Assembly (NCBI RefSeq): GCF_900143525.1
Contig: NZ_FREZ01000003.1
Span: forward strand, 310,001 to 374,000
Direction of reading: 5' to 3'
Origin: Ruegeria sp. Alg231-54
GTDB lineage: Bacteria; Pseudomonadota; Alphaproteobacteria; Rhodobacterales; Rhodobacteraceae
Length of the DNA stretch: 64,000 bases
Positions 63,000 through 64,000 of this stretch are shown piece after piece (the first letter of the stretch is position 1; each line of letters starts with the position of its first letter). The position numbers were made by a program, and so were the translations under genes. The notes under the pieces were generated by a model, which saw only the letters and a program-made list of their open reading frames with translations, made no database searches and had not been told where the DNA came from.

Positions 63000-63779
63000 T
63001 TATGATACGAGCAATCCCGATATTTTGTTGGCTCCGACCTGCAGCAATTTAACAAACTGCATTAAACTTTCCAAATTGTGGCGCTGGGTTGGAGCGTGAA
63101 CTGACAGAGTGGCCACGAGCCTGTTGTTTTTATCTAGTACAGGAACAGCTACAGCAGCCATTCCCGGCATAAACTCCTCGTTGTCTGTCGAATATCCTTT
63201 TCGCGCAACATTGATGACTTCGGCGCGCAGAGTTTCAGGTTCAGTTAGAGTTTTTTTTGTATTTGGGTTCAGCTTACGAGCGGACATAAACCCGTCCAAC
63301 GTGTTCTCACGAAGCGTGGACAGATACATCTTGCCGCTGGCCGTGCAATGAAACGGAACCTGAGTGCCAATCGGCAATTGAATCCTCAGGGGCCATTTCG
63401 TTTCTACCCGGTCCAGATATATCATTCCTTCCCTATCCGGGATGGCGAGGTTGCAGGTCTCGCCAATTTCATCGGCGATGCCCCGAAGGATCGCAAGGCG
63501 GGCTGTCCGAAGGTGCTCCGACGACACCGTGTTTACCGAAAGCTGCCGCAAACGTGGCCCGGGACCGTAAGACCGCCCATCCAGATCACGTTGAAGGAAC
63601 CCTTCAGTCTCAGCCGTTTGAAGCAGGCGGTGGATTGTCGGCTTCGCCAGACCCAATGATTCAATCAGGTCTGACGGTTTGACTGCGACCCCGCGCTTTG
63701 CAACCTCTTCAAGAATAACCAGCAAACGCAGGTTCGTCGGGATTTGGGATTCTCTGTCTCGCGTGTCTGCGTTTGCCAT
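63000..63779 (-). CDS. IclR-family transcriptional regulator
   Basis: A 259-residue IclR-type regulator. The winged helix-turn-helix is at about 10-75 ('LLVILEEVAKRGVAVKPSDLIESLGLAKPTIHRLLQTAETEGFL' region), and the effector-binding GAF-like domain follows ('CNLAIPDREGMIYLDRVE', 'PFHCTASGKMYL', 'YSTDNEEFMPGMAAVAVPV'). The adjacent TRAP permease gene ends 11 bases before its start on the same strand, so it may be co-transcribed with, and control, that transporter. Confidence 0.9.
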   Translation of the reverse strand: MANADTRDRESQIPTNLRLLVILEEVAKRGVAVKPSDLIESLGLAKPTIHRLLQTAETEGFLQRDLDGRSYGPGPRLRQLSVNTVSSEHLRTARLAILRGIADEIGETCNLAIPDREGMIYLDRVETKWPLRIQLPIGTQVPFHCTASGKMYLSTLRENTLDGFMSARKLNPNTKKTLTEPETLRAEVINVARKGYSTDNEEFMPGMAAVAVPVLDKNNRLVATLSVHAPTQRHNLESLMQFVKLLQVGANKISGLLVS

Positions 63780-63790
63780 CCCGCTAAACT

Positions 63791-64000
63791 CTAGTTGTTT
63801 GGCAACAAGATCAAGGCCAGATCAGGCACCAGTGAGACCAAAATCCACACAGACAGCAAAGCCACAAGGTACGGCACAGTGTAGCGCAGCAGCCGGAAGT
63901 AAGGCACGCCTGTCACACCGGACGCAACATAGAGGTTCAGGCCATAAGGCGGCGTGATGAAGCCAATCGACGCACCCACAAGGAAGATCACCGAAAAATG
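63791..64000 (-). CDS. TRAP transporter large permease, C-terminal part (cut by window edge)
   Basis: The last ~69 codons of a gene that begins beyond the window; the frame is open to base 64000. 'GASIGFITPPYGLNLYVASGV' is the conserved loop at the end of DctM-type large permease subunits, followed by a final membrane helix. TRAP systems import organic acids with a periplasmic binding protein and ion gradient. It lies upstream of the IclR gene on the same strand. Confidence 0.85.
   Translation of the reverse strand, partial: HFSVIFLVGASIGFITPPYGLNLYVASGVTGVPYFRLLRYTVPYLVALLSVWILVSLVPDLALILLPNN

Noticed and set aside
1..64000. CRISPR arrays, rRNA or tRNA genes, integrase attachment sites, complete insertion sequences
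   Set aside because: I looked for regular spaced repeats, tRNA-like cloverleafs and terminal inverted repeats and saw none by eye.

Overview
The window looks like chromosome from a marine alphaproteobacterium of the Rhodobacterales (Roseobacter group). The moderately high G+C, the gene families (DUF2793 protein, FMN-binding glutamate synthase relative, tripartite tricarboxylate transporter, TRAP permease, Ugp and inositol uptake systems) and the packing into ATGA-coupled operons all fit. No rRNA, tRNA, CRISPR array or intact insertion sequence was seen.

Layout. 1-5.1 kb: end of an MCE/MlaD-type lipid transporter with its auxiliary lipoprotein, then an ECF sigma factor coupled to a membrane-anchored VWA protein, and an FMN-binding glutamate-synthase-like protein. 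5.3-12.7 kb: two tandem crcB fluoride-channel genes, an EmrA/EmrB-type efflux pair and a cyoABCD quinol oxidase in one same-strand run. 12.8-19.9 kb: a lytic transglycosylase and an oligopeptide ABC transporter whose two ATPases are fused. 20-25.5 kb: galU, a DUF2793 gene broken by one in-frame TGA, gmd and fcl for GDP-L-fucose, and a phytanoyl-CoA-dioxygenase-like oxygenase. 25.8-31.3 kb: a DUF6502/DUF5666 pair and, divergent from it, a three-gene operon encoding a stand-alone adenylation enzyme, a six-helix membrane protein with an NAD(P)-binding tail and a crotonase. 31.4-36.5 kb: tctCBA plus a fumarase-superfamily lyase and a divergent LysR regulator. 36.7 kb: an orphan GT25-like gene.

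37.7-52.8 kb is a large inositol-type catabolic locus: LacI regulator, two Gfo/Idh dehydrogenases, kinase (iolC), two different IolB-family isomerases, class II aldolase, an Fe/2-oxoglutarate oxygenase, iolE, iolD, a sugar ABC transporter and iolG. Four near-identical palindromes (TTGCAACCGGTTGCAA type) lie upstream of lacI, between the divergent arms, upstream of the ABC operon and upstream of iolG, so the locus reads as one LacI regulon. 52.9-59.0 kb: a LysR regulator divergent from ugpBAEC and a glycerophosphodiester phosphodiesterase, with a LysR-type palindrome and a possible Pho box between them.

59.1-63.0 kb is decayed sequence: a frameshifted sulfatase remnant, an unrecognised stretch, two convergent YrbL-like kinase genes and the tail of an IS481-type transposase with a stop codon. 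The window ends with an IclR regulator and the C-terminus of a TRAP large permease.

The most unusual content is the adenylation/membrane-reductase/crotonase operon, the second isomerase branch in the inositol locus, the single-codon lesion in the DUF2793 gene, and a repeated design in which all four transporter operons place a hairpin directly after the binding-protein gene.
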